Positions 10,122 through 20,277 of a stretch of 64,000 bases of DNA are shown here, piece by piece. Each line of letters begins with the position of its first letter. Positions within the stretch are counted from its first letter, which is position 1. The position numbers and the translations under genes were made by a program. Origin of the DNA: Betaproteobacteria bacterium (lineage in GTDB: Bacteria > Pseudomonadota > Gammaproteobacteria > Burkholderiales > Rhodocyclaceae); assembly GCA_016709965.1 (NCBI GenBank), contig JADJLT010000002.1:1-64000 (forward strand), given 5' to 3'. The notes beneath the pieces were generated by a model, which was given only the letters and a program-made list of their open reading frames with translations, did no database searches and was not told the DNA's origin.

Positions 10122-10823
10122 ATGAAGTCCCGAAAATTGAATGACGCCAAGTGCCTGTGCTATTCGCTGTTACTCAGCTCTGGCCTTTGGCTTGCCGGCC
10201 ATGCCCTGGCAGAGCAGTCCCAAGGCGGTTCTTCGGCCACTCTCACAGCGGAAGAGCAGTTTGCTTTAATCCAGTCCTGTTCGAATTCGGACGAATCTGA
10301 CGATCAGAAGCTCCTGCAGCGCTGCGAGGCCTATCAAGCCTCAATGGCTGCGATCATGAAATCCACACTTAACCGGTGGATCGAGTTGGAAACTCACAAA
10401 ACCCATCAGCGAGTCCATGTTGCCATTCCTGACCAGGAACATCCCTTCAGCCTGACAAACCGGCGTATCTACCTGCGTGAAGACTACAACGGCAAGGTGA
10501 TCATGGATCCTGCGACTCAACGGAAATATCCAGCGACGGTTGTTCACACTCTGGATCTGAATTGCAAGGATGGCGAAACCACCTTGCTGGCCCTCTGCGT
10601 CTATGACAAAGACGGAAAGCTTGAAATTTGCAAGGATGTCGACCAACCCAAGGCCCAGCGCATCCTCCATTTCTATCAATCCCCACTTAGGCTGGTCTGC
10701 TCCAAGGAATACTTGACCCCTTTTGTTCCAAATGGAGAGCAACTCCTAGCCATGGAGAAGGCTGAGCGTGCCAGACAGTTGAAGATGGCTGTTCCGGACA
10801 GGAGCGTGGCGGTACCGAAATGA
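10122..10823 (+). CDS. Secreted protein of unknown function
   Basis: The 233-residue product has a signal peptide (CLCYSLLLSSGLWLAGHALA), so it is probably periplasmic. The mature part is hydrophilic. It has paired cysteines (IQSCSNSDESD with LLQRCEAYQ, and LDLNCKDGE with ALCVYD, KLEICKD and LRLVCSKE) that could form disulphides. An aggagcc sequence lies just upstream of the ATG as a possible ribosome binding site. I do not recognise a family. It diverges from the protease gene across a 165-bp spacer. Confidence 0.7.
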   Translation: MKSRKLNDAKCLCYSLLLSSGLWLAGHALAEQSQGGSSATLTAEEQFALIQSCSNSDESDDQKLLQRCEAYQASMAAIMKSTLNRWIELETHKTHQRVHVAIPDQEHPFSLTNRRIYLREDYNGKVIMDPATQRKYPATVVHTLDLNCKDGETTLLALCVYDKDGKLEICKDVDQPKAQRILHFYQSPLRLVCSKEYLTPFVPNGEQLLAMEKAERARQLKMAVPDRSVAVPK

Positions 10824-11059
10824 GATAGAAGTATGTGCCTTGCCTATTCTGCCAAATAGGAGCCAAGCGTCAAGAAGTGCGGGGGCAATCATCGTGGTTA
10901 TTAAATTCGTCGATTTTTATGAATGGCGGTGCTCCTGCATTTTTGAATTCGATTCGATCACGTTCATGACCTTCGCCCAGCGTGTCCGTCGAATTGGCAA
11001 GATCTGAGCAATCTACCGTTACTTCAACCTCCTTTCCGCCTATAGCCTTGGATTCGATA

Positions 11060-12259
11060 ATGTCAAAGCCATACAGATCACTAAAAATTGCGCCGCATGA
11101 CATGGGGCGAACATTTATCTTCGCCGCCGTTTTCGCGGTAACGCTAACCGCTTGCACGATGGGTGAACGACAGCTTGCTCCGGAACAACTCGCTGAGTCT
11201 GAACTGATTAATTTAGAAGTAGCGTCCCGAACAAGTATTGACCCACAAATTCAGTTACTAGTCGGCGCAGCACTGGCGAAGGGCATCGTTGCTTACGATC
11301 CGGTTGACGCTGTTGCAGTGGTGGTTGAGGTCGACACCGGGAAAATTCGGGCGATCGTCAATGGGCCGAACTTTGAACAGCCAACCAATTTGCGAGACCC
11401 GAATCAGCTGGAGAAAGAGATTGCTCGCACTGGGGCTGTGCACTTTCCGATGGGCAGTCTGATGACGCCACTCCTCGTGGCTCGTGCGGTGGAGACGGGA
11501 CGAGTCAGACCTGATACCCAACTTGATACGCACGGTACGTTGATCGTAGGATCTACTGAAATTACGGATGCTCACCCGGAAAAATACATGAGCACCTCGG
11601 ATATTGTGGTCAAGTCATCCAATGTGGGTAGCGCCAAGATCGCTTTGATGCTTCCTTTGGAAGATTTGTCGCAGTCGTTGGGCTTTGATCCATTTCTGAA
11701 AATCTCGGGATCAAATACGACTGTCTCGTCGGATCCCATCGATTGGAAAAGCTGGTCGGCGCCGATGCTGGCGCAACCTGGTATGTACCTGAAAGCCAAT
11801 CTGCTGCAAGCGGTTGCCGCGTATATCCCGATTGCCAATGGCGGGTTGAAGAGGCCTTTGACAATTCAGGAGTTGTCTCCGGAATTGATACCAGCTACCC
11901 GCATCGTTTCACCCGGTACAGCGGCGGATATTCGCGAAATACTTGTCCGCGCCACAAGCGCCGAAGGTACGGCCCCCAAGGCCATGCTTCCAGAGATTCG
12001 GGTTGCCGGGAAAACCAGCACCAACGGTTCAAGGCTGACCCATCAGAAAAGCGAAAGCGGTGAAGCAACTGCAACCAGCCTGCAATCAGCTACTTTCGTC
12101 GGCATGGCGCCGGCTGACCATCCACGTTGGCTGGTGGGCGTGGTGTTCAGGTTTCAAAAGGATGCCCCACTTGCCTATGGCGGTGATACGGCGGCACCGG
12201 TTTTTGCACAGATTGTTAAGGGACTACTTAATAAGGATGCGCGGCCGCAGGAGAAATGA
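11060..12259 (+). CDS. Penicillin-binding-like lipoprotein with degenerate active site
   Basis: The sequence resembles the transpeptidase domain of FtsI/PBP2-type class B penicillin-binding proteins. Examples are VVVEVDTGKIRAIVNGPNF, MSTSDIVVKSSNVGSAKIAL and YIPIANGGLKRPLTI. The SxxK motif is altered to S-L-M-T in HFPMGSLMTP, which lacks the catalytic lysine, and KTG reads KTS in VAGKTSTNGS. SxN (SSN) is kept. No N-terminal dimerisation domain is present. A lipobox (AVTLTAC) suggests a lipoprotein. The start is unsure: ATG at 11060 is taken, and ATG at 11102 would give a compact lipoprotein signal. It is probably not a working transpeptidase; a binding or regulatory role is possible. Confidence 0.65.
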   Translation: MSKPYRSLKIAPHDMGRTFIFAAVFAVTLTACTMGERQLAPEQLAESELINLEVASRTSIDPQIQLLVGAALAKGIVAYDPVDAVAVVVEVDTGKIRAIVNGPNFEQPTNLRDPNQLEKEIARTGAVHFPMGSLMTPLLVARAVETGRVRPDTQLDTHGTLIVGSTEITDAHPEKYMSTSDIVVKSSNVGSAKIALMLPLEDLSQSLGFDPFLKISGSNTTVSSDPIDWKSWSAPMLAQPGMYLKANLLQAVAAYIPIANGGLKRPLTIQELSPELIPATRIVSPGTAADIREILVRATSAEGTAPKAMLPEIRVAGKTSTNGSRLTHQKSESGEATATSLQSATFVGMAPADHPRWLVGVVFRFQKDAPLAYGGDTAAPVFAQIVKGLLNKDARPQEK

Positions 12260-12576
12260 ACTCAATCGAACGAGTGCCCCTGCGTGGCGAAGAACGTATT
12301 GGCCATCACGTCACAAAGAAGGTGATTCGTTTTCGGTAGATCGCTAGCTTGACGGGTAAAGCGCCAGCCCACGGCAGTTTGAAATTTGGAGTGTCGGCGC
12401 GCGTTTAATTTTGACCACCTGTGCTCGTTGAATTTTGACCAGGTGTGATAGCCACCTGACATAGGTTGGCTTGTGGATAAGTGTAGCTCAGAACAATCGA
12501 TTTCCGAGCCACGATGAATGCGTTGGGAAAGCCGTGGAGGACGAAGTCCGGAACGGATTTCCCAACGCGGCCCTGA

Positions 12577-13374
12577 TCAGAACGCGTCCTCCTCGGGTGG
12601 ATTTCCCCGCTTGCTCTGCTCCCTTGCCTTGATCCTCGACTTGGCCGTTGCCGTGCTGTGCCGGAAGCGAAATGACTCATTCCCCGTTTCCACGATGTGG
12701 CAGTGATGCGTCAGGCGGTCGAGCAGCGCCGTCGTCATCTTGGCATCGCCGAAGACGCTCGGCCATTCGGCAAAGGTCAGGTTGGTCGTGATCATCACGC
12801 TGGTGTGCTCGTAGAGCTTCGACAGCAAGTGAAACAGCAAGGCACCACCAGCCTGGCTGAACGGCAGATAGCCCAGCTCATCGAGAATCACCAGATCCAT
12901 GCGCAGCAGTCCCAAGGCAATCCGGCCAGCTTTGCCGGCCGCCTTCTCTTGTTCCAGGGCATTGGCCAGATCCACCGTCGAGAAGAACCGAACCCGCTTG
13001 TTATGGTGCCCAATCCCCGAAACACCCAGTGCCGTGGCCAGGTGCGTCTTGCCGGTTCCCGTGCCACCGATGAACACCACGTTCTGCGCTTCCTCGGTAA
13101 AGGACAGGTCGGCCAGTTGCCGAATCAGTTTCTGATCTACCTTCGATTGATCGAAGTCGAATCCCGCTAGATCCCGATGTACAGGGAAGCGGGCCGCATG
13201 CATCTGGTAGCCAATCGAGCGCATGACCCGGTCAGTATGTTCGGCCTGCAGCAGATGCTCGATCAACCAGCGAGAAGTGTCGATGCCGGCGCCACCGTTG
13301 GCCGATAGCTCTTCCCAGGCACCAGCCATGCCGTGCAGGCGCAGCTCCTTGAACTCACTCATCAGCTCACGCAT
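12577..13374 (-). CDS. istB: IS21 helper ATPase IstB
   Basis: This 265-residue AAA+ protein is related to DnaC. It has Walker A ([15 protein letters not shown]), Walker B ([13 protein letters not shown]) and a sensor region ([18 protein letters not shown]). IstB assists the IstA transposase and directs target choice. It overlaps the end of istA by 8 bases, so the two are probably translationally coupled. The length is normal, no frameshift is seen, and the gene appears functional. Confidence 0.93.
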   Translation of the reverse strand: MRELMSEFKELRLHGMAGAWEELSANGGAGIDTSRWLIEHLLQAEHTDRVMRSIGYQMHAARFPVHRDLAGFDFDQSKVDQKLIRQLADLSFTEEAQNVVFIGGTGTGKTHLATALGVSGIGHHNKRVRFFSTVDLANALEQEKAAGKAGRIALGLLRMDLVILDELGYLPFSQAGGALLFHLLSKLYEHTSVMITTNLTFAEWPSVFGDAKMTTALLDRLTHHCHIVETGNESFRFRHSTATAKSRIKAREQSKRGNPPEEDAF

Positions 13375-14872
13375 GGTCGCTCACCTCCACGCGCAGCTGG
13401 TCGTAGCGACCCGTATCGGCGATCGGTGCTTCGCTGATCGTCAGCGGGGTCTCCACCGGTGGTGGCATGGGTCCAGACTTCAGTCGATTGAGCATGTTCT
13501 CGACGTGCTCGGCACTGGGCAAGCCTGATTCCAGAACCAGATCGACCGCCACCAGCACAGACTCCAGACCGAACTGCGCAATCGCTGACAGGACCTTGGC
13601 CATGACCCGATCACCACCTTCTCGACGCAGCAACAAACTGCGCAGGCGCTGCAAAGCTTCCGGCATGTCGGCAAATGGCGCGCCATTTCTCAAGGCACCC
13701 GGCTTGCGTTCAATCAGCGGAATGTAGTGCTGCCAGTCGTAGAGCGTTTGTTGCCGGGTGAAACTACGTGGATGGCTGGCCATGCGCAGATCGTGCGCCA
13801 CCATATCAATCCGCTCCGGATAGAGACGCAGGCTAACGACCTGGCCGACCAACTCGCACGGCACCGAATAGCGATTACGATCCAGCGTGACTAGGCAGGT
13901 GCTGGAGACTTTGCCCAGGGTTTCAACATACCCATCGAAGGGCGCCACCATTGGCATCAGGCTCGGTTGCTCGTGTTCCAGCATCTCGGCCACCGTCAGA
14001 TCCGCGTACTCAGGATGGCGCAATTCCTGCCACAGGCTACGGCAGCGTTCGAGCAGCCAGACGTTCAGTTCGGTGAAAGAGCTGAAGCGTTCCTTGCCGG
14101 CATCCTGCCAGAGCCGCAGCCGGCTATCCTGGACATTCTTCTCGACAACGCCTTTCTCCCAGCCGCTGGCGACATTGCAGAAATCCGGGTCGAACAGGTA
14201 GTGGGAGGCCATGGCCGAGAAGCGGGCATTGACGATACGGGACTTGCCCTTCTGCACCTTATCCACGGCCGTCTTCATATTGTCGTAGATGCCGCGCCGA
14301 GGAATGCCGCCCAAGGCCGCAAACGAACGGGTATGGGCATCAAACAGCATTTCGTGGCCTTGCGTCGGGTAGGCCTGAACCACAAAGGCCCGACTGGCAC
14401 AGAACTTCAGATGCGAGGCGAGAATCTTGCGCCAGACACCACCGATCACCAAATGCTCTTCGCTCCAGTCGAACTGGAAGGCTTCGCCTAATTCAAAGTG
14501 GAGCGGAACGAAGGCTTTGCTGACCGCCGCGCCACCATCGGAACGCCAGCGCCGGATGAACTCAGTGACCCGGCAGTAGGTGCCCGTAAATCCGGCCGCC
14601 TGCAATTCACCAAAGAGTTTCAGCGCCGTACGCCGATCCCGTTTCGGGCGCCGAGCATCCGTTTCCAGCGCCTTGATGAGTCGCGCCGCATAGGGCGCAA
14701 TCTTGACGTTCGGGTTCTCCCGTTCGTACTTCGGCTCCGTGCCTTCCGGCGTCCGTAACCAACGCTTGACGGTGTTCCGGCTATACCCCGTCTTCCTCGA
14801 AATCTCGGATAGCGACACGCCATCCCGGTAAAACAACCGCCGAATCCTTCCCAGATCCTTCATGGTGATCAT
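13367..14872 (-). CDS. istA: IS21 transposase IstA
   Basis: The 501-residue transposase has an N-terminal helix-turn-helix ([20 protein letters not shown]). A DDE core follows with Asp in FQFDWSEEH, Asp in [12 protein letters not shown] and Glu in [12 protein letters not shown]. The C-terminal domain binds DNA. Its length matches the family, so with istB this copy looks complete and possibly active, in contrast to the IS66, IS1595 and IS3 copies in the window. Confidence 0.93.
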   Translation of the reverse strand: MITMKDLGRIRRLFYRDGVSLSEISRKTGYSRNTVKRWLRTPEGTEPKYERENPNVKIAPYAARLIKALETDARRPKRDRRTALKLFGELQAAGFTGTYCRVTEFIRRWRSDGGAAVSKAFVPLHFELGEAFQFDWSEEHLVIGGVWRKILASHLKFCASRAFVVQAYPTQGHEMLFDAHTRSFAALGGIPRRGIYDNMKTAVDKVQKGKSRIVNARFSAMASHYLFDPDFCNVASGWEKGVVEKNVQDSRLRLWQDAGKERFSSFTELNVWLLERCRSLWQELRHPEYADLTVAEMLEHEQPSLMPMVAPFDGYVETLGKVSSTCLVTLDRNRYSVPCELVGQVVSLRLYPERIDMVAHDLRMASHPRSFTRQQTLYDWQHYIPLIERKPGALRNGAPFADMPEALQRLRSLLLRREGGDRVMAKVLSAIAQFGLESVLVAVDLVLESGLPSAEHVENMLNRLKSGPMPPPVETPLTISEAPIADTGRYDQLRVEVSDHA

Positions 14873-14977
14873 CTCCTAAAATCCTGCTCAAAAAATGAGC
14901 GGACTAGTTAATCACCCTGGTCAATTTTCAGCGCGCACAACCTCGCTTTTCTGGTCAGTTTTCAACGAGCGTCAACA

Positions 14978-15274
14978 CCCAGACGAGGCCTGGACCTGCA
15001 GCGTTGATTTGCGACGAAATGGCGGATTTGATATCTGACACATGACCTCCTGTCCGATATTTGTACAATTTTTTCGGACAGAAGGCAAGAATTTTTGTCC
15101 GAAAATTGTAGATCTATTTCGGACATCCAAAGGCTGTACGCGAGGAACTCATAACGGAGCTGTGGAATACCATCCTCGCCATATGCGACTTTATTCTTGA
15201 TGAGTAAAAATATATTTGACTCAATAAACCTGATCATCAGCCACAACAGGAAGATTGCTCACGCTAGGCCGCTA
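14978..15274. other. Spacer between IS21 and the integrase
   Basis: No confident gene is seen. The region holds the paired TGTCCGA/TCGGACA dyads. A weak leftward open frame (15246 down to about 14962) passes through them and would read them as repeated SEK/SDK peptides. It lacks a clear ribosome binding site and is not called. Confidence 0.5.
15051..15125. repeat. Two 30-bp TGTCCGA...TCGGACA dyads
   Basis: Two palindromic units lie at 15051-15080 and 15096-15125. Each begins TGTCCGA, ends TCGGACA and has an AT-rich centre of equal length. They are spaced 45 bases start to start, on the downstream side of the integrase gene. They could be operator or recombination-protein binding sites. Confidence 0.6.
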
Positions 15275-16513
15275 TCATTTATGCCCCGCCTCAACCTTCA
15301 ATTTGATCACCTTTGCTCCTTGGCGCATCTGATCGCATTGGTCGGCCCACCAGTCCATTAATTTGCGCCGCTCTTCGAGGAAGTCACCCCGATCATAGGC
15401 AAGCCGCACCGCGTCCCCATGCTTATGGGCCAGTTGCACTTCAACAACCTCCGGACGGAACAAACCGGAGCCGTGTGCCATGGTGCTAAATGAGCTGCGA
15501 AATCCGTGCGCGGTATGTTCGGTTTTGGTGTCGTACCCCATCCTACGCAGCGCTGCGTTGATAGTGTTCTCACTCATCGGCCGCTCTCGGCTATGCAATC
15601 CGGGAAAACAGTAGTGACCAGTTCCCGTCAGCGGCCGAATATCTTCAATGATCTCCAAGGCCTGCTTGGAAAGCGGCACTACGTGAAGCCGACGCGCCTT
15701 CATCTTTCCAAGCGGAATGCGGATCAGGCGTTCATCCTTATCTACCTCTGACCATTCAAGATTCCTGACCTCACCTGGGCGAAGACCGAAAAGTGCAGAT
15801 AACCGAAAGGCGCAGCACGTGGTCAATGTTCCCTGGTATTCCCAGATGTCGCGCAACAATTCGCCAAACACCTTCGGATCAACGATGGCCGCCATATTCT
15901 GCGGCCGACGTGGCGCAATAGCCCCCCGAAGATCAACTGAAATGTCTCGTTCGCACCTACCAGTAGCAATTCCATACCGGAAAATCTGACCGCATGTGTG
16001 TCTCAGGCGGTGCGCCGTGTCCATCAAGCCACGCTCTTCGACCCGTCGCAATACAGCCAGCAACTCGGGGGCCTTGATTTCATAAATTGGGCGCTCGCCA
16101 AGCCAGGGAAACGCATTCAGTTCGAGTATTCGGATATTCTTGTTAATCGTATGGGCAGTCCAGCCAGTGGAGAACCTCTTATGCCACTCTCTGGCAACAG
16201 CTTCAAAGCTGTTTAGGGCGGCCTGGTGCGCTAGCAACTTGCCCACCTTGCGAACCATTCCGGGGTCGGCACCTTCGCGCAACTGCTCCCTGGCTTGGTC
16301 CCTAGCTCTTCGGGCTAGCTCTAGCGACACCTCCGGATAAACGCCAAGCGCCAACGTCTTCTGCTTACCTAAAAACCGATAAGCTAGGCGCCAATATTTG
16401 CCGCCCTTGGCATCAACAAGCAGGAACATGCCGCCCCCATCTGAGAGCTTGTAGGGCTGCTCTTTGGCCTTGGCATTCTTGACTGCAACCGCCGATAACG
16501 TACCTGTGGTCAT
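15275..16513 (-). CDS. Tyrosine recombinase (P4-type island integrase)
   Basis: This 412-residue integrase has an N-terminal arm-type DNA-binding domain (DUF4102: KLSDGGGMFLLVDAKGGKYW, then TLALGVYPEVSLELARRAR). A catalytic domain follows with Arg in LFGLRPGEVRNLEW, the His-x-x-Arg box in TAHGFRSSFST, a further His region in VQLAHKHGD and the nucleophile Tyr in RLAYDRGDF. The ATG at 16513 is preferred over the upstream GTG because aaaggagc lies 6 bases before it. The gene lies next to the 3' end of tRNA-His, the classic arrangement of an integrase and its tRNA attachment site. Upstream dyads ACCAATA/TATTGGT near 16535-16595 may be regulatory or arm sites. Confidence 0.92.
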   Translation of the reverse strand: MTTGTLSAVAVKNAKAKEQPYKLSDGGGMFLLVDAKGGKYWRLAYRFLGKQKTLALGVYPEVSLELARRARDQAREQLREGADPGMVRKVGKLLAHQAALNSFEAVAREWHKRFSTGWTAHTINKNIRILELNAFPWLGERPIYEIKAPELLAVLRRVEERGLMDTAHRLRHTCGQIFRYGIATGRCERDISVDLRGAIAPRRPQNMAAIVDPKVFGELLRDIWEYQGTLTTCCAFRLSALFGLRPGEVRNLEWSEVDKDERLIRIPLGKMKARRLHVVPLSKQALEIIEDIRPLTGTGHYCFPGLHSRERPMSENTINAALRRMGYDTKTEHTAHGFRSSFSTMAHGSGLFRPEVVEVQLAHKHGDAVRLAYDRGDFLEERRKLMDWWADQCDQMRQGAKVIKLKVEAGHK

Positions 16514-16622
16514 ATCCGCGCTCCTTTGTTGGTACACGGCTATGTTGGCACATGAACTACCAACATAAATACCAACAATCTATTGGTATCTAATGGTAAT
16601 CCTTGGGATGCATTGAGACAAC

Positions 16623-16656
16623 AAAAAACCCCAAGAGCCTATAGCTGTTGGGGTTT
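16623..16656 (-). terminator. Rho-independent terminator after tRNA-His
   Basis: Read leftward, AAACCCCAA and TTGGGGTTT form a 9-bp stem around a 13-base loop, followed by six T residues. It lies just past the 3' end of tRNA-His. Confidence 0.8.
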
Positions 16657-16690
16657 ATGGTGCTTCTTGATACTTGGTGAAACGATATTT

Positions 16691-16767
16691 TGGGGCGACT
16701 GATGGGGCTCGAACCCACGACAACCGGAATCACAATCCGGGACTCTACCAACTGAGCTACAGCCGCC
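16691..16767 (-). tRNA. tRNA-His (GTG)
   Basis: The 77-nt cloverleaf has an encoded G at -1, an 8-bp acceptor stem (GGCGGCTG with CAGTCGCC), anticodon loop TTGTGAT (anticodon GTG), a GGTTCGAGCCC T-arm and an encoded CCA. The 3' part is the likely attachment site of the adjoining integrase. Confidence 0.96.
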
Positions 16768-16932
16768 GCTGAAGAAGGCGCGCATTGTACGAAGTTCCGA
16801 AGACTCTGTCTACAGGCAAAGATACATCGATGACAAAGATCCCTACCATGACGTTGAAGCGCACTGCATTGGGGCTCCCATGATATTATTGTCAGCTTTA
16901 TTTTTTCGGCTCTGTAGTCACAAGGAACTCTC

Positions 16933-18237
16933 ATGGAAGCAACCACTGCACAAGCTAACGAACTTGAACGCCGCGTCGACCTCTCCATCGCCATCGCCGA
17001 TGTCGAGAAGGAAATGGAACAACGCCTGAAACGCATGGGCAAGAACATGAAGGTACCTGGCTTCCGCCCGGGCAAGGTGCCGTTCAACATCGTCAAGCAG
17101 CAGCACGGCGACCAGGCTCGTCACGAAGTACTGTCAGCAGAGCTCGACCGTGTCTTCGTCGAAACCGTGACCGCCCAGCAGATGCGCGTCGCCGGTTACC
17201 CACGCATCGAGCCGAAGACCACCGAAAGCACCACCCACATCGAATTCTCCGCCGTTTTCGAGGTGTACCCGGAATTCACCCCCGGTGACCTGTCATCCTC
17301 GGAAGTCGAACGCCCGGTCCTCGAAGTAACGGACGCCGAAGTCGACAAGACCCTCGACATCCTGCGCAAGCAGCGTGTTTCCTACGCCGATGCCAACCGT
17401 GCTGCCGCCAAGGAAGACCGTGTTGTCATCGACTTCCTCGGCAAGAAGGATGACGTTCCTTTCCAAGGCGGCCAGGCCAGTGATTACCCCTTCGTGCTCG
17501 GTCAGGGCATGATGTTGCCGGATTTCGAGAATGCTGTTGAAGGCGCCAGCGCCGGCGACACCAAGACTTTCGACCTGACCTTCCCGGTCGACTACCACGC
17601 CGCAGATCTGGCAGGGCAGACAGTCCAGTTCGAGATCACCGTCAAGCAGGTGCAGGCGCCGGTCATGCCGGAACTGAACGCCGAATTCGCCACCAGCATG
17701 GGCATCGCCGACGGCGACGTGACCAAGATGCGCAGCGAAATCGAAGCCAACCTGAAACGCGAAGTGAAGCGCCGCATCGAAGGCAAGGTCAAGGATCAGG
17801 TCATGGAAGCCTTGATCAAGGCCAACCCGATCTCCGTACCGACCTCTCTGGTCGACATGGAAATCCAGCGTCTGATGCAGGCAGCCCGCCAGGACATGGA
17901 ACAGCGTGGCATGAAGATCAAGGACATGCCGATTCAGCCGGAATGGTTTGCCGACCAGGCCAAGCGTCGTGTCATCCTTGGCCTGATCCTTGCTGAAGTT
18001 GTCAAAACGGAAAAGCTTCAGGCAACTCCGGAGCAGGTTCGCGCCATGGTTGAAGAAACCGCCCAAAGCTACGAGCATCCGGAAGAAGTCATCCGTTGGT
18101 ATTACGCTCAACCGCAGCGCCTTCAGGAAGTTGAAGGCGTCGCCATCGAAAATAATGTCGTCACCTGGGTGCTGAGCAAGGCCAAGGTTAGCGACAAGGC
18201 TGCAGTTTTTGATGAACTGATGGGTCAGAAGCAGTAA
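16933..18237 (+). CDS. tig: Trigger factor, ribosome-bound chaperone and PPIase
   Basis: The 434-residue protein folds nascent chains at the ribosome exit tunnel. The N-terminal ribosome-binding domain has the signature GFRPGKVP (within [18 protein letters not shown]). A FKBP-type domain follows at about residues 150-245 ([19 protein letters not shown], then [15 protein letters not shown] text), and then a helical C-terminal domain. An aaggaac ribosome binding site precedes the ATG. The order tig-clpP-clpX-lon is the usual proteobacterial protein-quality cluster. Confidence 0.97.
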   Translation: MEATTAQANELERRVDLSIAIADVEKEMEQRLKRMGKNMKVPGFRPGKVPFNIVKQQHGDQARHEVLSAELDRVFVETVTAQQMRVAGYPRIEPKTTESTTHIEFSAVFEVYPEFTPGDLSSSEVERPVLEVTDAEVDKTLDILRKQRVSYADANRAAAKEDRVVIDFLGKKDDVPFQGGQASDYPFVLGQGMMLPDFENAVEGASAGDTKTFDLTFPVDYHAADLAGQTVQFEITVKQVQAPVMPELNAEFATSMGIADGDVTKMRSEIEANLKREVKRRIEGKVKDQVMEALIKANPISVPTSLVDMEIQRLMQAARQDMEQRGMKIKDMPIQPEWFADQAKRRVILGLILAEVVKTEKLQATPEQVRAMVEETAQSYEHPEEVIRWYYAQPQRLQEVEGVAIENNVVTWVLSKAKVSDKAAVFDELMGQKQ

Positions 18238-18304
18238 TCTTGACCTTGTCGCGAAAGCGACAATCGTCTTGAATGTAACCAACAAGCAACGCACAAGGGC
18301 TGAC

Positions 18305-18934
18305 ATGAATATCGATAACGCAAGCAACTGGGATCCGCAGGCACTCGGCATGGTCCCCATGGTGGTGGAGCAGAGCGGCCGCGGTGAACGCGCGTACGAC
18401 ATCTATTCGCGCCTCCTCAAGGAGCGCGTGATTTTTCTTGTCGGCCCTGTCAACGACGTAACAGCCAATCTGGTTGTTGCCCAATTGCTCTTCCTTGAAG
18501 CGGAAAATCCGGACAAGGATATTTATTTCTACATCAACTCACCGGGCGGCTCGGTGACGGCAGGTATGTCGGTATACGACACCATGCAATTCATCAAGCC
18601 GGACGTATCGACCCTCTGCATCGGGCAGGCCGCTTCCATGGGCGCCTTCCTGCTCAATGCCGGCGCCAAGGGTAAACGTTTCGCGCTGCCAAATTCCCGC
18701 GTGATGATCCATCAGCCGCTGGGCGGTTTTCAGGGCCAGGCGTCGGATATCGCCATCCATGCAAAGGAAATCCTTTCAATTCGTGATCGCCTGAACCGGA
18801 TCATGGCCGAGCACAGTGGCCAGCCGCTTGAGCGCATCGAAAAAGATACAGATCGCGACAATTTCCTTTCGGCCGCCGAAGCAGCAGAATACGGTTTGAT
18901 CGACAAGGTACTGACCCGCCGCGACGCGGCTTGA
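18305..18934 (+). CDS. clpP: ATP-dependent Clp protease proteolytic subunit
   Basis: This 209-residue serine peptidase assembles into a tetradecamer and degrades substrates unfolded by ClpX or ClpA. The triad is Ser in [11 protein letters not shown], His in VMIHQPLGG and Asp in EKDTDRDNF. The ATG at 18305 ([12 protein letters not shown]) is chosen over the upstream TTG because it gives the normal length and a usual start. It is followed after 13 bases by clpX, so the pair is likely cotranscribed. Confidence 0.96.
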   Translation: MNIDNASNWDPQALGMVPMVVEQSGRGERAYDIYSRLLKERVIFLVGPVNDVTANLVVAQLLFLEAENPDKDIYFYINSPGGSVTAGMSVYDTMQFIKPDVSTLCIGQAASMGAFLLNAGAKGKRFALPNSRVMIHQPLGGFQGQASDIAIHAKEILSIRDRLNRIMAEHSGQPLERIEKDTDRDNFLSAAEAAEYGLIDKVLTRRDAA

Positions 18935-18947
18935 ACGGAGACCTCAG

Positions 18948-20210
18948 ATGACTAAAGGCAGCCCGGAAAAACTTCTTTACTGCTCCTTCTGCGGAAAGAG
19001 CCAGCACGAAGTAAAAAAACTGATCGCCGGTCCGTCGGTGTTCATCTGCGACGAGTGCATTTCACTCTGCAACGACATCATCCGTGACGAACTTCCGGAA
19101 GAAGCCGCCAAGGCTGGTCGTTCCGACCTGCCGACACCGCGTGAGATCTGCTCGATCCTTGACCAGTATGTCATCGGCCAGGAAGTCGCCAAGCGCATTC
19201 TCGCCGTGGCGGTCTACAACCACTACAAGCGACTCCGTCACACCGCCAAGAATGCCGGCGAAGTGGAACTGGCCAAGAGCAACATTCTGCTTGTCGGCCC
19301 GACTGGTTCCGGCAAAACGCTGCTTGCCCAAACCCTCGCTCGCCTGCTCAATGTACCGTTCGTCATGGCCGACGCCACGACGCTTACCGAAGCCGGTTAC
19401 GTGGGTGAGGACGTCGAAAACATCATTCAGAAGCTTCTACAGAAGTGTGACTACGATGTCGAAAAGGCTCAGCAAGGGATCGTTTACATCGACGAGATCG
19501 ACAAGATATCCCGCAAATCCGACAATCCTTCCATAACCCGTGACGTATCGGGCGAAGGCGTCCAGCAAGCCCTGCTCAAACTGATCGAAGGCACCGTAGC
19601 TTCGATCCCCCCGCAGGGAGGCCGCAAGCATCCGAACCAGGATTTCGTCCAGGTCGATACGACCAACATCCTGTTCGTCTGTGGCGGCGCGTTTGCCGGC
19701 CTGGAAAAAATCATTCTCAATCGCTCGGAACGTGGTGGTATCGGTTTCGGTGCCGAAGTAAAGAGCAAGGAAGACAAGAAAGCAGTCGGCCAAGTATTGC
19801 TTGATGCAGAGCCGGAAGACCTGATCAAATTCGGCCTCATTCCCGAACTGATCGGTCGCCTGCCGGTAGTTGCAACCTTGCAGGAACTTGAAGAGCCAGC
19901 GCTGATCCAGATTCTGACCGAACCAAAGAACGCACTGATCAAGCAATACCAGAAGCTGTTTAGCATGGAAGAGGTGGAGCTTGAAGTTCGCCCCGGCGCC
20001 CTTTCTGCCATCGCAAAGAAGGCGTTGGCTCGGAAAACAGGTGCTCGCGGTCTGCGCTCGATCATTGAACATGCATTACTCGACACGATGTACGAACTCC
20101 CGGGCATGGAGAATGTCGAAAAAGTAGTGATTGATGAAAACATGATCACTGGCGACACGCCGCCCTTGCTTATTTACGCCGATCAGCCAAAGGTTTCTGG
20201 CTCCAACTGA
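18948..20210 (+). CDS. clpX: ClpX, ATP-dependent unfoldase of ClpXP
   Basis: This 420-residue AAA+ unfoldase has an N-terminal zinc finger ([13 protein letters not shown] and CDECISLC), Walker A ([18 protein letters not shown]), Walker B ([12 protein letters not shown]) and a ClpP-binding loop region around IGF ([10 protein letters not shown]). The length and all motifs are normal. It lies between clpP and lon, with a 67-bp gap before lon that may hold a separate promoter. Confidence 0.97.
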   Translation: MTKGSPEKLLYCSFCGKSQHEVKKLIAGPSVFICDECISLCNDIIRDELPEEAAKAGRSDLPTPREICSILDQYVIGQEVAKRILAVAVYNHYKRLRHTAKNAGEVELAKSNILLVGPTGSGKTLLAQTLARLLNVPFVMADATTLTEAGYVGEDVENIIQKLLQKCDYDVEKAQQGIVYIDEIDKISRKSDNPSITRDVSGEGVQQALLKLIEGTVASIPPQGGRKHPNQDFVQVDTTNILFVCGGAFAGLEKIILNRSERGGIGFGAEVKSKEDKKAVGQVLLDAEPEDLIKFGLIPELIGRLPVVATLQELEEPALIQILTEPKNALIKQYQKLFSMEEVELEVRPGALSAIAKKALARKTGARGLRSIIEHALLDTMYELPGMENVEKVVIDENMITGDTPPLLIYADQPKVSGSN

Positions 20211-20277
20211 GCCGGTACTTGAATTGCGGTTCCCCGCCCCCACGTAGGGGGCACATACCTATTTCAAAGGCATCGTA

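Larger units (their letters stand above)
12392..14977 (-). mobile_element. IS21-family insertion sequence (about 2.6 kb)
   Basis: The element carries istA and istB in the normal overlapping order. Its ends begin TGTCGGCGCGCGTTTAATTT (12392) and, on the other strand, TGTTGACGCTCGTTGAAAAC (14977). Each end contains subterminal copies of a TTGACCA-like repeat, as IS21 ends do. No target duplication could be matched at these borders, so the limits may be off by a few bases or one flank may be rearranged. Confidence 0.85.

Noticed and set aside
12392..14977. Target-site duplication of the IS21 element
   Set aside because: The bases just outside the proposed ends (TTGGAG and CCCAGA) do not match, so no duplication is claimed.
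17293..18402. 369-codon open frame opposite trigger factor
   Set aside because: It mirrors tig codon structure and crosses into clpP, with no motif of its own.
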